This document shows, piece after piece, positions 1 to 7,351 of a DNA stretch of 29,084 nt. The DNA lies in contig DPVW01000350.1 of the NCBI GenBank assembly GCA_003529325.1, positions 1 to 29,084 on the forward strand, in the 5' to 3' direction. Source of the stretch: Candidatus Latescibacterota bacterium. GTDB taxonomy: Bacteria > Latescibacterota > UBA2968 > UBA8231. Numbering within the stretch: the first letter of the stretch is position 1; every line of letters starts with the position of its first letter. A program made the translations under genes and the position numbers. The notes beneath the pieces are model-generated. The model was not told the DNA's origin and ran no database searches. It worked only from the letters and a program-made list of their open reading frames with translations.

Positions 1-681
1 GCCCTCGTCGTGGGGCTCAGTGCGGCTTGGTTCGCCCTGCGTCGTTCGGCTGCACCGAAGAGTCGCTGGGTGCCGGTGGCCTTGCTGACGATCACGGCGA
101 TCGCACCATTGCTGGGTTGGCAGGCGCGCAATGCGGTGCTCGCCGACTATGGCGGGTTGTCGGCGATCGTCGATGTAAATGGCCGCGCAATCCAGAGCAG
201 CGCACGTGGACGGCAGCGCAACGGTTCGACTTCATGGGACGCGAGGGACTGGCACGGATCATCAGACTACCCTTGGGTCTATGGCGCCATCCATCTGCGT
301 GGCATGGCGCGGGTTGCGGTCGATCGGGAGGTGTGGAGTATCTGCGCCTTTTCGGTGCATATCCGACCCACAGCGGTCTGCTCGGGCGTGTCGTCGACGA
401 AGGTATTTGGGCGACGTTCAAATACATGCTACAACAGCGTCCGGGTCTGGTGTTTGTAATGTTAGGTGCGTTTCTGGTGATGGTGTATCTACTCGTTGTC
501 CGTGGGGGTGTGATGGTGAAACCACGGTCGCGTCGTGCCACGCAGATGGATGGCGTTGGCTGGTTATCTGTGGTTCGCCTCAGGGGGACCGCAAAGTTTG
601 AGTCGCTTCAGACACCCGATCATGCCGCTGTTGTGCGCTCTCGCCGGTGCCGGACTCGCGGCACGAAAGGACGAAACATGA
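1..681 (+). pseudogene. 3' part of a membrane glycosyltransferase-like gene (GT39/ArnT type), frameshifted
   Basis: The gene enters from the left edge. From base 1 one frame encodes a hydrophobic segment followed by GWQARN and a Gly-rich stretch, like the PW..RN region of GT39/ArnT-type polyprenyl-sugar transferases. That frame is lost near 190-215. Coding continues in the next frame (MGREGLARI, RLFGAYP, then a membrane helix at about 445-505). From about 520 it returns to the first frame, ending with GYLWFASGG and SRFRHPIMPLLCALAG before TGA at 679-681. A terminal R-x-R/H-x-P-I-x-P segment ahead of a last helix is usual in this family. At least two indels are needed, perhaps four. They cancel, so the stop still overlaps the next ATG as ATGA. 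It could be a decaying gene or indel errors in the assembly. The GT39 assignment is inferred from short motifs only. Confidence 0.55.
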
Positions 682-1985
682 CGGTCGCCACGTGGATTGT
701 GCTGCTGCTGCTGTCCGGCCCCCTCGCCACGTTCGCTCAGCAGTGGCGCCAAATCGAAACCGGCGGTCCATCGGCGCGGCGTAACGCCGCCGCCATCTAC
801 GATCGGATAGCTGACCGGATCGTGCTCTTTGGCGGGCGGGGTTCGTCCGGGGATCTGGCAGATGTGTGGACCTTTGATGTGGCGACCGAGAGCTGGCAGT
901 CGCTGCCGGTCGAGGGGGCTGGCCCGACAGCACGGTTTTCGCACAACGCGGTTCATGACGCGCATGGCGGACAACTGCTCATCTGGTCCGGACGCATGCT
1001 CGACGCATCCGGCTCGACATTGCTCAACGATGTCTGGGCATTTGATCTGATAACCAACAGCTGGACGAATCTGGCGACGACAACAACAGTCCCCGTGGCT
1101 CGTTATGGCACGGCTGCCGTATTCGACCCGGACACGGGTACGCTGGTCACATTCGCCGGCTTTACGACACTGGGGCGGTTCGACGATACGTGGCGCTTCG
1201 ATCCGTTGCAGCGTCTCTGGCAGGACGTGACGGCGACGTCACCTCAACCTGGTGAACGCTGTCTGCACGCCGCTGCCTACGATAGCCAACGTCGGCGGAT
1301 GATCATGTTCGGGGGCCAACGTGGCAATGCGGCTCTCGACGATGCCTGGGCACTGGATCTGTCCACCGATCTATGGACGGCGCTGCCACCGGCACCGGAG
1401 ACGGGAGGCCGCAAGTTTCCCGCTGTCGCCTACGACCCGAAGGGCGATCGGTTCCTTGTTTTTGGTGGGGAGCGGACGGACAGTACCCGTAGTGGGGATC
1501 TGTGGGCGTTGGATCTGCAGAGAGAGGTCTGGTCGACGCTGACGACGGCGGGGCCACCGGCACGAGACGGCGCCGTCCTCGTATACGTGCCCTCCAGGGG
1601 CGGGCGCATGCCCCAGATCATCCTGACGGGCGGCACCACCGCCGAGGGCAATGCCGACGACACCTGGAGTTTGCAACTCGAAGATCCGGTGACGGCGGTC
1701 GCCGCCAGCGAATCGACGCTGCCGATTCCATCGCTGGCGGCCTATCCGAACCCGTTTAATGCCAATGTCGTGCTCGAGTCGCAACTGGCCACGAGGGGAA
1801 GCCTGACGATCTACGATACGATTGGACACCGTGTGAGAAACCTTGGCAGGCTGTCGCCGGGTCCTCTCCGACGTCTCTGGGACGGACGGGATGACGCCGG
1901 TCGGATCGTGGCTTCGGGGGTGTATCTGGCGGTACTGGAGACGCCGACGTCGCGGCACCTACGTCGGTTGGCTCTGCTGCGATGA
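678..1985 (+). CDS. Secreted six-bladed kelch protein with FlgD-like C-terminal sorting domain
   Basis: 435 aa. The start is the ATG at 678, preceded by GAAAGGA six bases upstream and overlapping the previous stop as ATGA. The frame is open back to base 27, but that part covers the glycosyltransferase remnant. Residues 1-20 form a signal peptide (MTVATWIVLLLL ... ATFAQ). About six kelch blades follow, each with a GG pair and a D-x-W-x-(F/L)-D...W end (DVWTFD, DVWAFD, DTWRFD, DAWALD, DLWALD, DTWSLQ). The last 80 residues, from YPNPFN at about 356, form a FlgD/Ig-like beta domain with WDGRDDAGR and SGVYLAVLE and a basic tail. In FCB bacteria this works as a T9SS-type C-terminal sorting signal, so the protein is probably exported and cell-surface bound. 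Ligand or enzyme activity is unknown. The stop overlaps the next gene as ATGA. Confidence 0.87.
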   Translation: MTVATWIVLLLLSGPLATFAQQWRQIETGGPSARRNAAAIYDRIADRIVLFGGRGSSGDLADVWTFDVATESWQSLPVEGAGPTARFSHNAVHDAHGGQLLIWSGRMLDASGSTLLNDVWAFDLITNSWTNLATTTTVPVARYGTAAVFDPDTGTLVTFAGFTTLGRFDDTWRFDPLQRLWQDVTATSPQPGERCLHAAAYDSQRRRMIMFGGQRGNAALDDAWALDLSTDLWTALPPAPETGGRKFPAVAYDPKGDRFLVFGGERTDSTRSGDLWALDLQREVWSTLTTAGPPARDGAVLVYVPSRGGRMPQIILTGGTTAEGNADDTWSLQLEDPVTAVAASESTLPIPSLAAYPNPFNANVVLESQLATRGSLTIYDTIGHRVRNLGRLSPGPLRRLWDGRDDAGRIVASGVYLAVLETPTSRHLRRLALLR

Positions 1986-3142
1986 CAGAAGGCACGGCGC
2001 GGCGGTGGCTGGTCAATCTGCTCGTCGCCATGGTGGCGACGATGGTGAGTTTTGGTGCGGCGGAACTGGTGCTGCGGGCGACGTGGACGATTGAACGGGT
2101 CACCATCGAGCACGATCCGCTGCTCGGTTTTCGCGGTCGAGCCCATGCCTCCACGGTGTGGACCCGGGAGATGGCATCCGCCCCGCGTACCGTGCAGCTG
2201 AACGCCGAGGGGTATCACGACCACGAACGCACACGGGACGTGCCCGCCGCCACACGTCGCTTGCTCTTCGTCGGGGATTCTTTTCTCGAGGCATACCAAG
2301 TCGAGATCGACGCTGGTTTTGCCCAGGGCCTGGCCCGACGACTGACGAATCGAGCGAGGGCGGAGGGTTATGCGGTGGAGACCGTCAACCAGGGTGTGCA
2401 TGGCTACGGACTCGGGGTCTACGCCCTGCACATACGGGAGCGGTTACCAGCCTGGAACCCGCAGGGCGTGGTGTTGTGTCTGTTTCTCGGCAATGATCTG
2501 CACGACAACTTCACCGCTGTGGCGTCGCCGGCGGTGCCCCGGTTTCATCTGTCGGCGGGTGACGTCGTCTACCTGCCGGTGCCGGAGGCGGGAGCCCGGA
2601 CCTGGCTGCGTGACAATGTGCTGGCTCGGTCGGTGCTCGTCCGTTTTCTGTGGATGCGCCTGATCAAGACCAGCGGTGGCGCCATGCAACTGGCTCGTGC
2701 CGCCGGCATGGTGAGTACGCCTGATCTGCAGAGCGATGCCGGTGGTCGTTCAGCGGAGATGATCGTTGTGGCAACGCACCTGTTGGAGCGAATCGCCTCC
2801 GACCTGCGCCAACTGGACGTGCCATTGTTCGTCTTCGTCATCCCGGATCCGTTTTATGTCCAGGACCTCGTCGATGCCGCCCGCGCCGCCCGCGATGGCA
2901 CACCCGCACTGAAACTCCGCGCCGAACGGCAGGCGACGGAGTCCGGTGTGCTGCAGGCTCTGACGCAGCTCGGTATCCCACATCTCTACCCACGCCACGC
3001 CTTCGTCCAGGCCCGTCTCGATGGCGACGGGTACTATCGCAATGGTTTCGGTCACTTCACCGACGAGGCTCATCGAGTCGTTGCCGAGCATTTGGAAGTG
3101 CCCCTGTGGGAGATGCTGGAAGCTGACTCCGCAGCGCCTTGA
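1982..3142 (+). CDS. Membrane-anchored SGNH/GDSL-family hydrolase
   Basis: 386 aa, starting inside the stop of the kelch gene (ATGA). Residues 9-31 form an N-terminal membrane helix, so the catalytic domain should face the periplasm. Block I is FVGDSF with the nucleophile candidate Ser100. Block II is NQGVHGYG (Gly138). Block III is FLGND (Asn171). The C-terminal block reads GHFTDEAHRVVAEHL with His358, but the Asp normally two residues before the His is Phe356. The nearest acids are Asp347 and Asp349. Proteins of this type often esterify or de-esterify exported polysaccharides, which fits the upstream glycosyltransferase-like gene; that role is inference. The absent Asp makes the exact chemistry uncertain. 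It could use a Ser-His dyad or a displaced acid. Confidence 0.82.
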   Translation: MTEGTARRWLVNLLVAMVATMVSFGAAELVLRATWTIERVTIEHDPLLGFRGRAHASTVWTREMASAPRTVQLNAEGYHDHERTRDVPAATRRLLFVGDSFLEAYQVEIDAGFAQGLARRLTNRARAEGYAVETVNQGVHGYGLGVYALHIRERLPAWNPQGVVLCLFLGNDLHDNFTAVASPAVPRFHLSAGDVVYLPVPEAGARTWLRDNVLARSVLVRFLWMRLIKTSGGAMQLARAAGMVSTPDLQSDAGGRSAEMIVVATHLLERIASDLRQLDVPLFVFVIPDPFYVQDLVDAARAARDGTPALKLRAERQATESGVLQALTQLGIPHLYPRHAFVQARLDGDGYYRNGFGHFTDEAHRVVAEHLEVPLWEMLEADSAAP

Positions 3143-3306
3143 TCTTGCTTCACGCTCTGTCTTCAAGACCACCCCTCGATGGTGTGCGGTCCTTCGAACA
3201 GCAATCGCAGCACGGCTCGGTTGCGCGTATCGTGATCTCTGGAATTGGCCTGACACTGCTTGTTCCCGCCTTAATCTTCGGCTCACTGATGGCAGGGCAG
3301 TACTGA
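3139..3306 (+). CDS. Possible small membrane protein (55 aa)
   Basis: A short frame starts at TTG 3139, overlapping the SGNH stop as TTGA, and ends at TGA 3304-3306. The last 25 residues (ISGIGLTLLVPALIFGSLM then AGQY) form a convincing single membrane helix, with a polar, Ser/Gln-rich first half. No family is recognised. It could be a genuine single-pass protein translated by coupling to the SGNH gene, or the 3' remnant of a larger membrane protein. No better ribosome-binding site is visible. It fills most of the otherwise empty 190 bp between converging genes. Confidence 0.3.
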   Translation: MILLHALSSRPPLDGVRSFEQQSQHGSVARIVISGIGLTLLVPALIFGSLMAGQY

Positions 3307-3331
3307 TTTTCGATGATCCCTCCCTTCCGCG

Positions 3332-4327
3332 CTACACGAGCCGGACCAGGGAAATGGGCTCCTGGCCTAATGCAACGCGTGCGGTATTGGTCGCCGCGTG
3401 TCGGCTGGAGGTGGGCCCTGATTCCGGGGACATCGTCGCCAGATGCGGCGTGAGGACGACCCTGGGCAACCGCAACAACTCGTTGTCGGGCGCTATGGGT
3501 TCAACTTCGAACACGTCCAATCCAGCGCCACCGAGGCGCCCTTCTCGCAGGGCGGCGATGAGCGCAGCTTCGTCTATGACGGGACCCCGGCACGTGTTGA
3601 TGAGCATCGCCTCTTTCGCCATCAGACCCAGTTCCCGTGAGCCCACCATGTGCCGCGTCGTACGGTCCAGGGGGACGTGCAGGGTAACGATGTCGCTGGT
3701 TGCCAACAGCTCTTCGAATGGAAGAGGGCGGGGGCTACCGCAGGTTTGCAGGTATTGATCGTCGAAGGATCGAATGTCAAAAAAGACCCGCTCGCACTCC
3801 CAGGCTGCCAGTCGCCTGGCCACACGCGAACCGATCCGCCCCAAGCCGACGATGCCCACTCGTTTGCCAGCCAGGGTGTGGAACGCATCTGACCGCTGGC
3901 GATAGTCGCCATGCCAGTCGCCATTGCGGATGCTGGCCGACAACGCGTCGAGGTGACGACACAGACTCAGCATAAGAGCGATGGCATGCTCGGCAACAGG
4001 TACCGCGTTGGCGCCATTGTTGTCGGCAACCCGCACGCCCAACGCGGCCAGGCCCGCAACATCGAGCCAGTCTGATCCGGCGGAAAAAACCTGCACCAGT
4101 TTCAGTTGGGGTAGAAGCGCCGCCAATGGCACGATCTGTGCCGCTGCGGAGCCCAGCAGAATCGCTCGGGTGTCACCACACGCGGCGACGATCTGCTCGA
4201 GAGGCAGGCCATCGTCGACGTGGCTGAAATGGACCTGGCCGACCGTTTGGGCCAGCTGCTCCAAGTGCCGGAGTCGATCCGCTACACCGGACCCCTGGGG
4301 GGCCAGAAATACAACCGTAGGTACCAT
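3332..4327 (-). CDS. D-isomer-specific 2-hydroxyacid dehydrogenase (phosphoglycerate dehydrogenase-like)
   Basis: 331 aa. The ATG at 4327 is chosen because GAGGAG lies four bases upstream. The frame extends further 5', but that part is basic and unlike the family. The Rossmann NAD-binding motif GLGRIG is at residues 161-166. The catalytic set is present: Arg247 in NTCRG, Glu276 in DVFEVEP, and His295 in LTPHLAT. Length and order match the D-2-hydroxyacid dehydrogenase family, which reduces 2-keto acids or oxidises D-2-hydroxy acids in the cytoplasm. The substrate cannot be read from sequence, and there is no ACT domain, so a committed SerA role is not implied. It stands alone, converging on the SGNH operon and divergent from the small secreted protein at 4539. 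Confidence 0.88.
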   Translation of the reverse strand: MVPTVVFLAPQGSGVADRLRHLEQLAQTVGQVHFSHVDDGLPLEQIVAACGDTRAILLGSAAAQIVPLAALLPQLKLVQVFSAGSDWLDVAGLAALGVRVADNNGANAVPVAEHAIALMLSLCRHLDALSASIRNGDWHGDYRQRSDAFHTLAGKRVGIVGLGRIGSRVARRLAAWECERVFFDIRSFDDQYLQTCGSPRPLPFEELLATSDIVTLHVPLDRTTRHMVGSRELGLMAKEAMLINTCRGPVIDEAALIAALREGRLGGAGLDVFEVEPIAPDNELLRLPRVVLTPHLATMSPESGPTSSRHAATNTARVALGQEPISLVRLV

Positions 4328-4489
4328 TAGTCTCCTCACGTCGATCACGGATTGGATCTGAAGTTTAGGTCGCCGCCGCCAGCAGGGCACAGGCAGGAAA
4401 TGGTGGCGACGCAATGGATGGCCAAAGTTACGCCCGCACACCGCGCACGCTCGTGAGACAGATCACGGACTTTCAGTGTCGACGAACCG

Positions 4490-4538
4490 ATATCTATAAG
4501 TAGCAGTTGCTGGAAGCCGCCTTTCCGAGGAGGATCTC
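4490..4538 (+). promoter_or_regulatory. Putative promoter and strong ribosome-binding site for the gene at 4539
   Basis: The 211-bp divergent gap (4328-4538) should hold promoters both ways. On the plus strand TATAAG at 4495-4500 resembles a -10 box, with a poor -35 (TTTCAG, 4471-4476) 18 bases upstream. GAGGAGG at 4527-4533 is a strong Shine-Dalgarno five bases from the ATG. The ribosome-binding site is clear; the promoter is weak pattern matching. Confidence 0.35.
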
Positions 4539-5924
4539 ATGAGTGTGCTGGTTCGCGGACGCATTTTCACCACGCTGGGTTTCGTCGTTCTCATGGCGGG
4601 GCTGCTCCTCAGTCCCGTCTCTTCGACCGCCCAGATGGGTAACAAGAAACAGGACTCGGACTGGCACGGTGGGAAAAAGGAGTTCGATGGGGATGGCGCA
4701 GAACACTTCGGCTGCCTGGGGACGATCACCCTGATCGAGGGCGACCAGAGCGCTGTGCCCGGCCACTTTATACTGGAGCCAAACTACCCCAACCCCTTCA
4801 ATCCCGGCACGACCATCCCCTTCTCCATCGGTGCCCCGACGGCGCCCGTGCTTTTGAGCATCTACAACACTGCCGGCCAGCGCATCCGCACCCTCGTCGA
4901 TGGCAGCTTTGCCTCGGGCAGGCACCAGATCTTCTGGGATGGGCGTGACGACACCGGCACAAGCGTCGCCGCCGGCCTCTACATCTACGCCCTCCGCTCC
5001 GGTGCTTTTTCGCAACAGCGCAAGATGCTGCTCGCGGATCGTGGTGGTAGTGGTGGTGGCGAAGGGACGGGCAAAGTAGCGATCCAGGCGATATCCTTTT
5101 CGGTAGAGATGACCGCGGAACATATTCTCGATCGACAACAGCTCGTCAACATCGACGGCGCACAGCGCATCGATTTTCAGGTGGACGAGCGTTTTCTGTG
5201 GACCCGGCGCGTGCCGATGCCGATGCTGCGGCAGGAGATCGCCGCCGCCACCCTCGACCACAGGATCTATGTCTTCGGAGGGCTGGACGACAAGGCGCAA
5301 TCGATCGATGTCGTCGGTGGTTGCACGATTGCCGGACTATCGCGCCACGGCGGTGGTAGAGCAGTACGTCCCCTGACGACTGCGCAGTACGACAAACTTC
5401 CTATCGCTGTCCAATACCTCACAGTTGCCGAACAGTCGCTTCAACTTGGCGTGATAGGCGAGGTGCCGGTTGCCGACGACGAGCAACTCCCCCCCGGGAC
5501 GCAGCACTCGTCGCGCGCCGCTGAACATGCGCCACGCCGTGGCATCTCCCATGGCGCTGTGCTGATGGAAGGGCGGATTGCACAGAACGAGGTCGACACT
5601 ATCCGCCGCAAGGGTCGCCACGCAGTCCCCCGCCTCGAATTTCGCCGAACGACTCGCACTGAAAATCTGCTGCCAGTTGTGCTGCGCCGAGGCGATCGCC
5701 GTGAAGGATTCGTCGACGAATTGCAGCTGCGCCCCCGGATTGCGCTGTGCCGCCATCAAGCCGATAACACCGTTGCCGCAGCCCAGATCGACGATCTGTT
5801 GTGCTGTATCGGCAACGGGAATGTGTGCCAGCAGTTGCCGCGTACCGACATCGAGACCCTCCCGGGAGAACAGACCGGCGTGGTTCGTCAGCGTCCAGTC
5901 CGTCCCATCGAGCTGATACTGTGA
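4539..5924 (+). CDS. Small secreted protein with FlgD-like sorting domain; frame runs on past its natural end
   Basis: The open frame is 461 codons, but only about residues 1-168 look native. Residues 1-32 are a signal peptide (FTTLGFVVLMAGLLL ... STAQ). A short, charged segment (MGNKKQDSDWHGG...) follows. From YPNPFN at residue 83 a full FlgD-like/T9SS-type sorting domain runs through IYNTAGQ, FWDGRDDTG and GLYIYALRSG to RKMLLADR, which is where such proteins normally stop (about base 5042). After that come a Gly/Ser run from GGT repeats, unrelated sequence, and a kelch blade start at about residues 215-262. From base 5337 the frame is antisense to rlmG and not credible. The protein probably ended near 5045 before a stop-loss or one-base shift: TAG at 5047-5049 lies in another frame. 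Exported; function unknown. Confidence 0.5.
   Translation: MSVLVRGRIFTTLGFVVLMAGLLLSPVSSTAQMGNKKQDSDWHGGKKEFDGDGAEHFGCLGTITLIEGDQSAVPGHFILEPNYPNPFNPGTTIPFSIGAPTAPVLLSIYNTAGQRIRTLVDGSFASGRHQIFWDGRDDTGTSVAAGLYIYALRSGAFSQQRKMLLADRGGSGGGEGTGKVAIQAISFSVEMTAEHILDRQQLVNIDGAQRIDFQVDERFLWTRRVPMPMLRQEIAAATLDHRIYVFGGLDDKAQSIDVVGGCTIAGLSRHGGGRAVRPLTTAQYDKLPIAVQYLTVAEQSLQLGVIGEVPVADDEQLPPGTQHSSRAAEHAPRRGISHGAVLMEGRIAQNEVDTIRRKGRHAVPRLEFRRTTRTENLLPVVLRRGDRREGFVDELQLRPRIALCRHQADNTVAAAQIDDLLCCIGNGNVCQQLPRTDIETLPGEQTGVVRQRPVRPIELIL
5181..5322 (+). pseudogene. 5' fragment of a kelch-propeller gene
   Basis: In the same frame as the preceding ORF, bases 5181-5322 encode WTRRVPMPMLRQEIAAA followed by a DHRIYVFGGLDD-type strand. 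This is the classic first blade of PMP..R.E...DG.IYV.GG kelch proteins. The match stops abruptly after SIDVV, where EVYDP.TD.W would be expected, and unrelated sequence follows for about 15 bases up to the rlmG stop. It is a truncated remnant of a second kelch gene joined to the tail of the sorting-domain ORF. Confidence 0.5.
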
Positions 5925-6512
5925 CGGGTAGGGATTCGGGTCGGGCTCGAGAGCTTCGTCGAATTCGCTGAACAGCAGCCGCGCCTTACGCCGCGCCAGG
6001 GAGGTCGTCGTCGACCCGAGGATGCTCTCGAAGAGCTGTAACGTCGAGGTGTGGATCTGTTTCGTCATGCCGGCGCCGAACACGAGTGCACCTGGAGACT
6101 GCGTGCGGATCCGGTGCAGCTGATCTTCGAGCAGAGCCAGACTTTTCGGGATCTTAATGAGCACCACGTCAGCCGCTGCCGCGGGCGACTCGAGACTGGT
6201 CAGCAGGTGCACCGCCGAATCCTGCAGACCATTCTCCTGCAGATTGGCGCGGGTTGCCTGTTGGGCGAGCCACGAATCGCATGACATCTGCACCGACCGA
6301 CCGGAGGCTGCCAGGGCCACCGTCAGCGCGCCGAAGCCGTCGTTGAGGATCCACGTCACGCCTTTGTCGCGACCCGGCGATCCCTGTAATTCGGACAGAT
6401 GGTGCAGCAAGTAGTCGTCAGCCGCATCCCAGGCTCGCAGCAGATCACTTGCAAACCGGGGGAATCGTCGCAACTCAAAACTCCCCTGGGGTACTACGAG
6501 GGTAGTCTCCAT
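5337..6512 (-). CDS. rlmG: Ribosomal RNA large subunit methyltransferase G-like (RlmG)
   Basis: 391 aa, near the 378 aa of E. coli RlmG, which makes N2-methylguanosine in 23S rRNA (G1835 in E. coli). The start is ATG 6512 (METTLVVPQGSFELRRFPR), which aligns with the family N-terminus. The frame is open upstream, but that part overlaps rsmE. The protein has the tandem Rossmann arrangement of RlmG/RsmC: a degenerate N-terminal methyltransferase-like half and a C-terminal catalytic half. SAM motif I is DLGCGNG (242-248) and the amino-methylating motif IV is NPPF (312-315). It starts seven bases after the rsmE stop, so the two rRNA modification genes are probably cotranscribed. The specific site is inferred from family; RsmC is the alternative. 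Confidence 0.85.
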   Translation of the reverse strand: METTLVVPQGSFELRRFPRFASDLLRAWDAADDYLLHHLSELQGSPGRDKGVTWILNDGFGALTVALAASGRSVQMSCDSWLAQQATRANLQENGLQDSAVHLLTSLESPAAAADVVLIKIPKSLALLEDQLHRIRTQSPGALVFGAGMTKQIHTSTLQLFESILGSTTTSLARRKARLLFSEFDEALEPDPNPYPSQYQLDGTDWTLTNHAGLFSREGLDVGTRQLLAHIPVADTAQQIVDLGCGNGVIGLMAAQRNPGAQLQFVDESFTAIASAQHNWQQIFSASRSAKFEAGDCVATLAADSVDLVLCNPPFHQHSAMGDATAWRMFSGARRVLRPGGELLVVGNRHLAYHAKLKRLFGNCEVLDSDRKFVVLRSRQGTYCSTTAVAR

Positions 6513-6519
6513 TGGGCAC

Positions 6520-7266
6520 TCACTCTCTCGTATCCACGGTGGGGCCCGTGTCCCAAGCGCCGGAGATGGCCTTGACCACCGCGAGGGCACCGATCACCGC
6601 CGTCTCGGTTCGCAGCACGCGGCTGCCCATGCCGGCCAACTCATACCCGGCATCACGCAGCAAGTCACGCTCCGCGGCCGTCCAACCCCGTTCGGAGCCG
6701 GCTGCCAGCACGATGGACGCACCCACCGTCACAGATACACGATGCAGAGGGGTAATGCCCTCGTAGTTGTCGAGGGCGATGCGGGTGTCCCCCGCCGCGG
6801 TGGTGATCGCCTCGCCCAGATCCATGCCGACAGCGACGGTGGGCATCCTGGTCGCGAAAGCCTGCTCGACGCCGGCGCGCACGTGACGCTGATACTCACC
6901 CGACGTCCACAGGCTGCTGTCCGCATACGTCCGCTCGCTGCGGTCGGTGCGGGCAAACAACATGCCTGCCACCCCCAAGGTGGCCGCTTCACGCAGCACC
7001 CTGCGGCTCGTCTGCGGTCGGCACAGGCCAGCGATGAGGGTGATCCTGTCTGCCTCTGGCAACACCGTATCCCAGGCAAAGGAGAGCACGAGGTGCTCAT
7101 CCGTCACCGACTCGACGACGGCCTTGCCCCGCGGTCCATCGATGAGCCCAACATCGAAACTTTCCCCCGCCGTACGTCGCAGGACGTCGAGCACGTGTCG
7201 TGCTCGAGGATCCTCAAGCGCCAGGGGCCGGGTCGTCTCAGCCGCTTCGAACAGGACGATATTCAC
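6520..7266 (-). CDS. rsmE: 16S rRNA (uracil-1498-N3)-methyltransferase RsmE
   Basis: 248 aa from a GTG start at 7266 (E. coli RsmE is 243 aa). AGGTGGG lies roughly ten bases upstream, and the first residues (VNIVLFE) fit the family N-terminus. RsmE is a SPOUT methyltransferase that methylates U1498 of 16S rRNA. Seen here are the PUA-like N-terminal part with HVLDVLRR, the GPRGK segment, REAATLGV, and the C-terminal SPOUT knot with MGSRVLRTETAVIGAL (213 onward). The usual GPEGG loop reads GSERGW (190-195), a departure at a normally conserved SAM-binding turn. The gene is divergent from cfa and sits just upstream of rlmG. Confidence 0.88.
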   Translation of the reverse strand: MNIVLFEAAETTRPLALEDPRARHVLDVLRRTAGESFDVGLIDGPRGKAVVESVTDEHLVLSFAWDTVLPEADRITLIAGLCRPQTSRRVLREAATLGVAGMLFARTDRSERTYADSSLWTSGEYQRHVRAGVEQAFATRMPTVAVGMDLGEAITTAAGDTRIALDNYEGITPLHRVSVTVGASIVLAAGSERGWTAAERDLLRDAGYELAGMGSRVLRTETAVIGALAVVKAISGAWDTGPTVDTRE

Positions 7267-7351
7267 AGCTTGGGTATCCCACCTGCGACGGGGGTGGAAG
7301 CGTTCCTTATCATTTATGTCGGTCGCCCTTTGACAGAGAAATAGAGAACTT
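7267..7351. promoter_or_regulatory. Divergent intergenic region between rsmE and cfa
   Basis: This 85-bp gap must contain promoters in both directions. The only AT-rich patch is TTATCATTTATG at about 7306-7317, usable as a -10 for either strand. No convincing -35 partner is seen. The Shine-Dalgarno for cfa is weak (an AGAGAA-like stretch before ATG 7352). Confidence 0.3.

Noticed and set aside
27..1985. A single 652-aa protein covering the left edge and the kelch gene
   Set aside because: The first 217 codons cover the glycosyltransferase remnant, while signal peptide, ribosome-binding site and ATGA overlap all point to ATG 678.
3143..3331. Terminator between converging genes
   Set aside because: No stem with a following T-run was found on either strand.
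5040..5062. GGT/GTG repeat as a phase-variation switch
   Set aside because: The run is short and imperfect, and without read data slippage cannot be argued beyond a possibility.
4494..5300. 268-aa minus-strand frame opposite the sorting-domain gene
   Set aside because: No domain, low-complexity Thr run, and the plus strand carries clear signal peptide and sorting-domain motifs.
7330..7335. TTGACA, a perfect -35 box, before cfa
   Set aside because: It ends 16 bases from the ATG, leaving no space for a -10 and leader.
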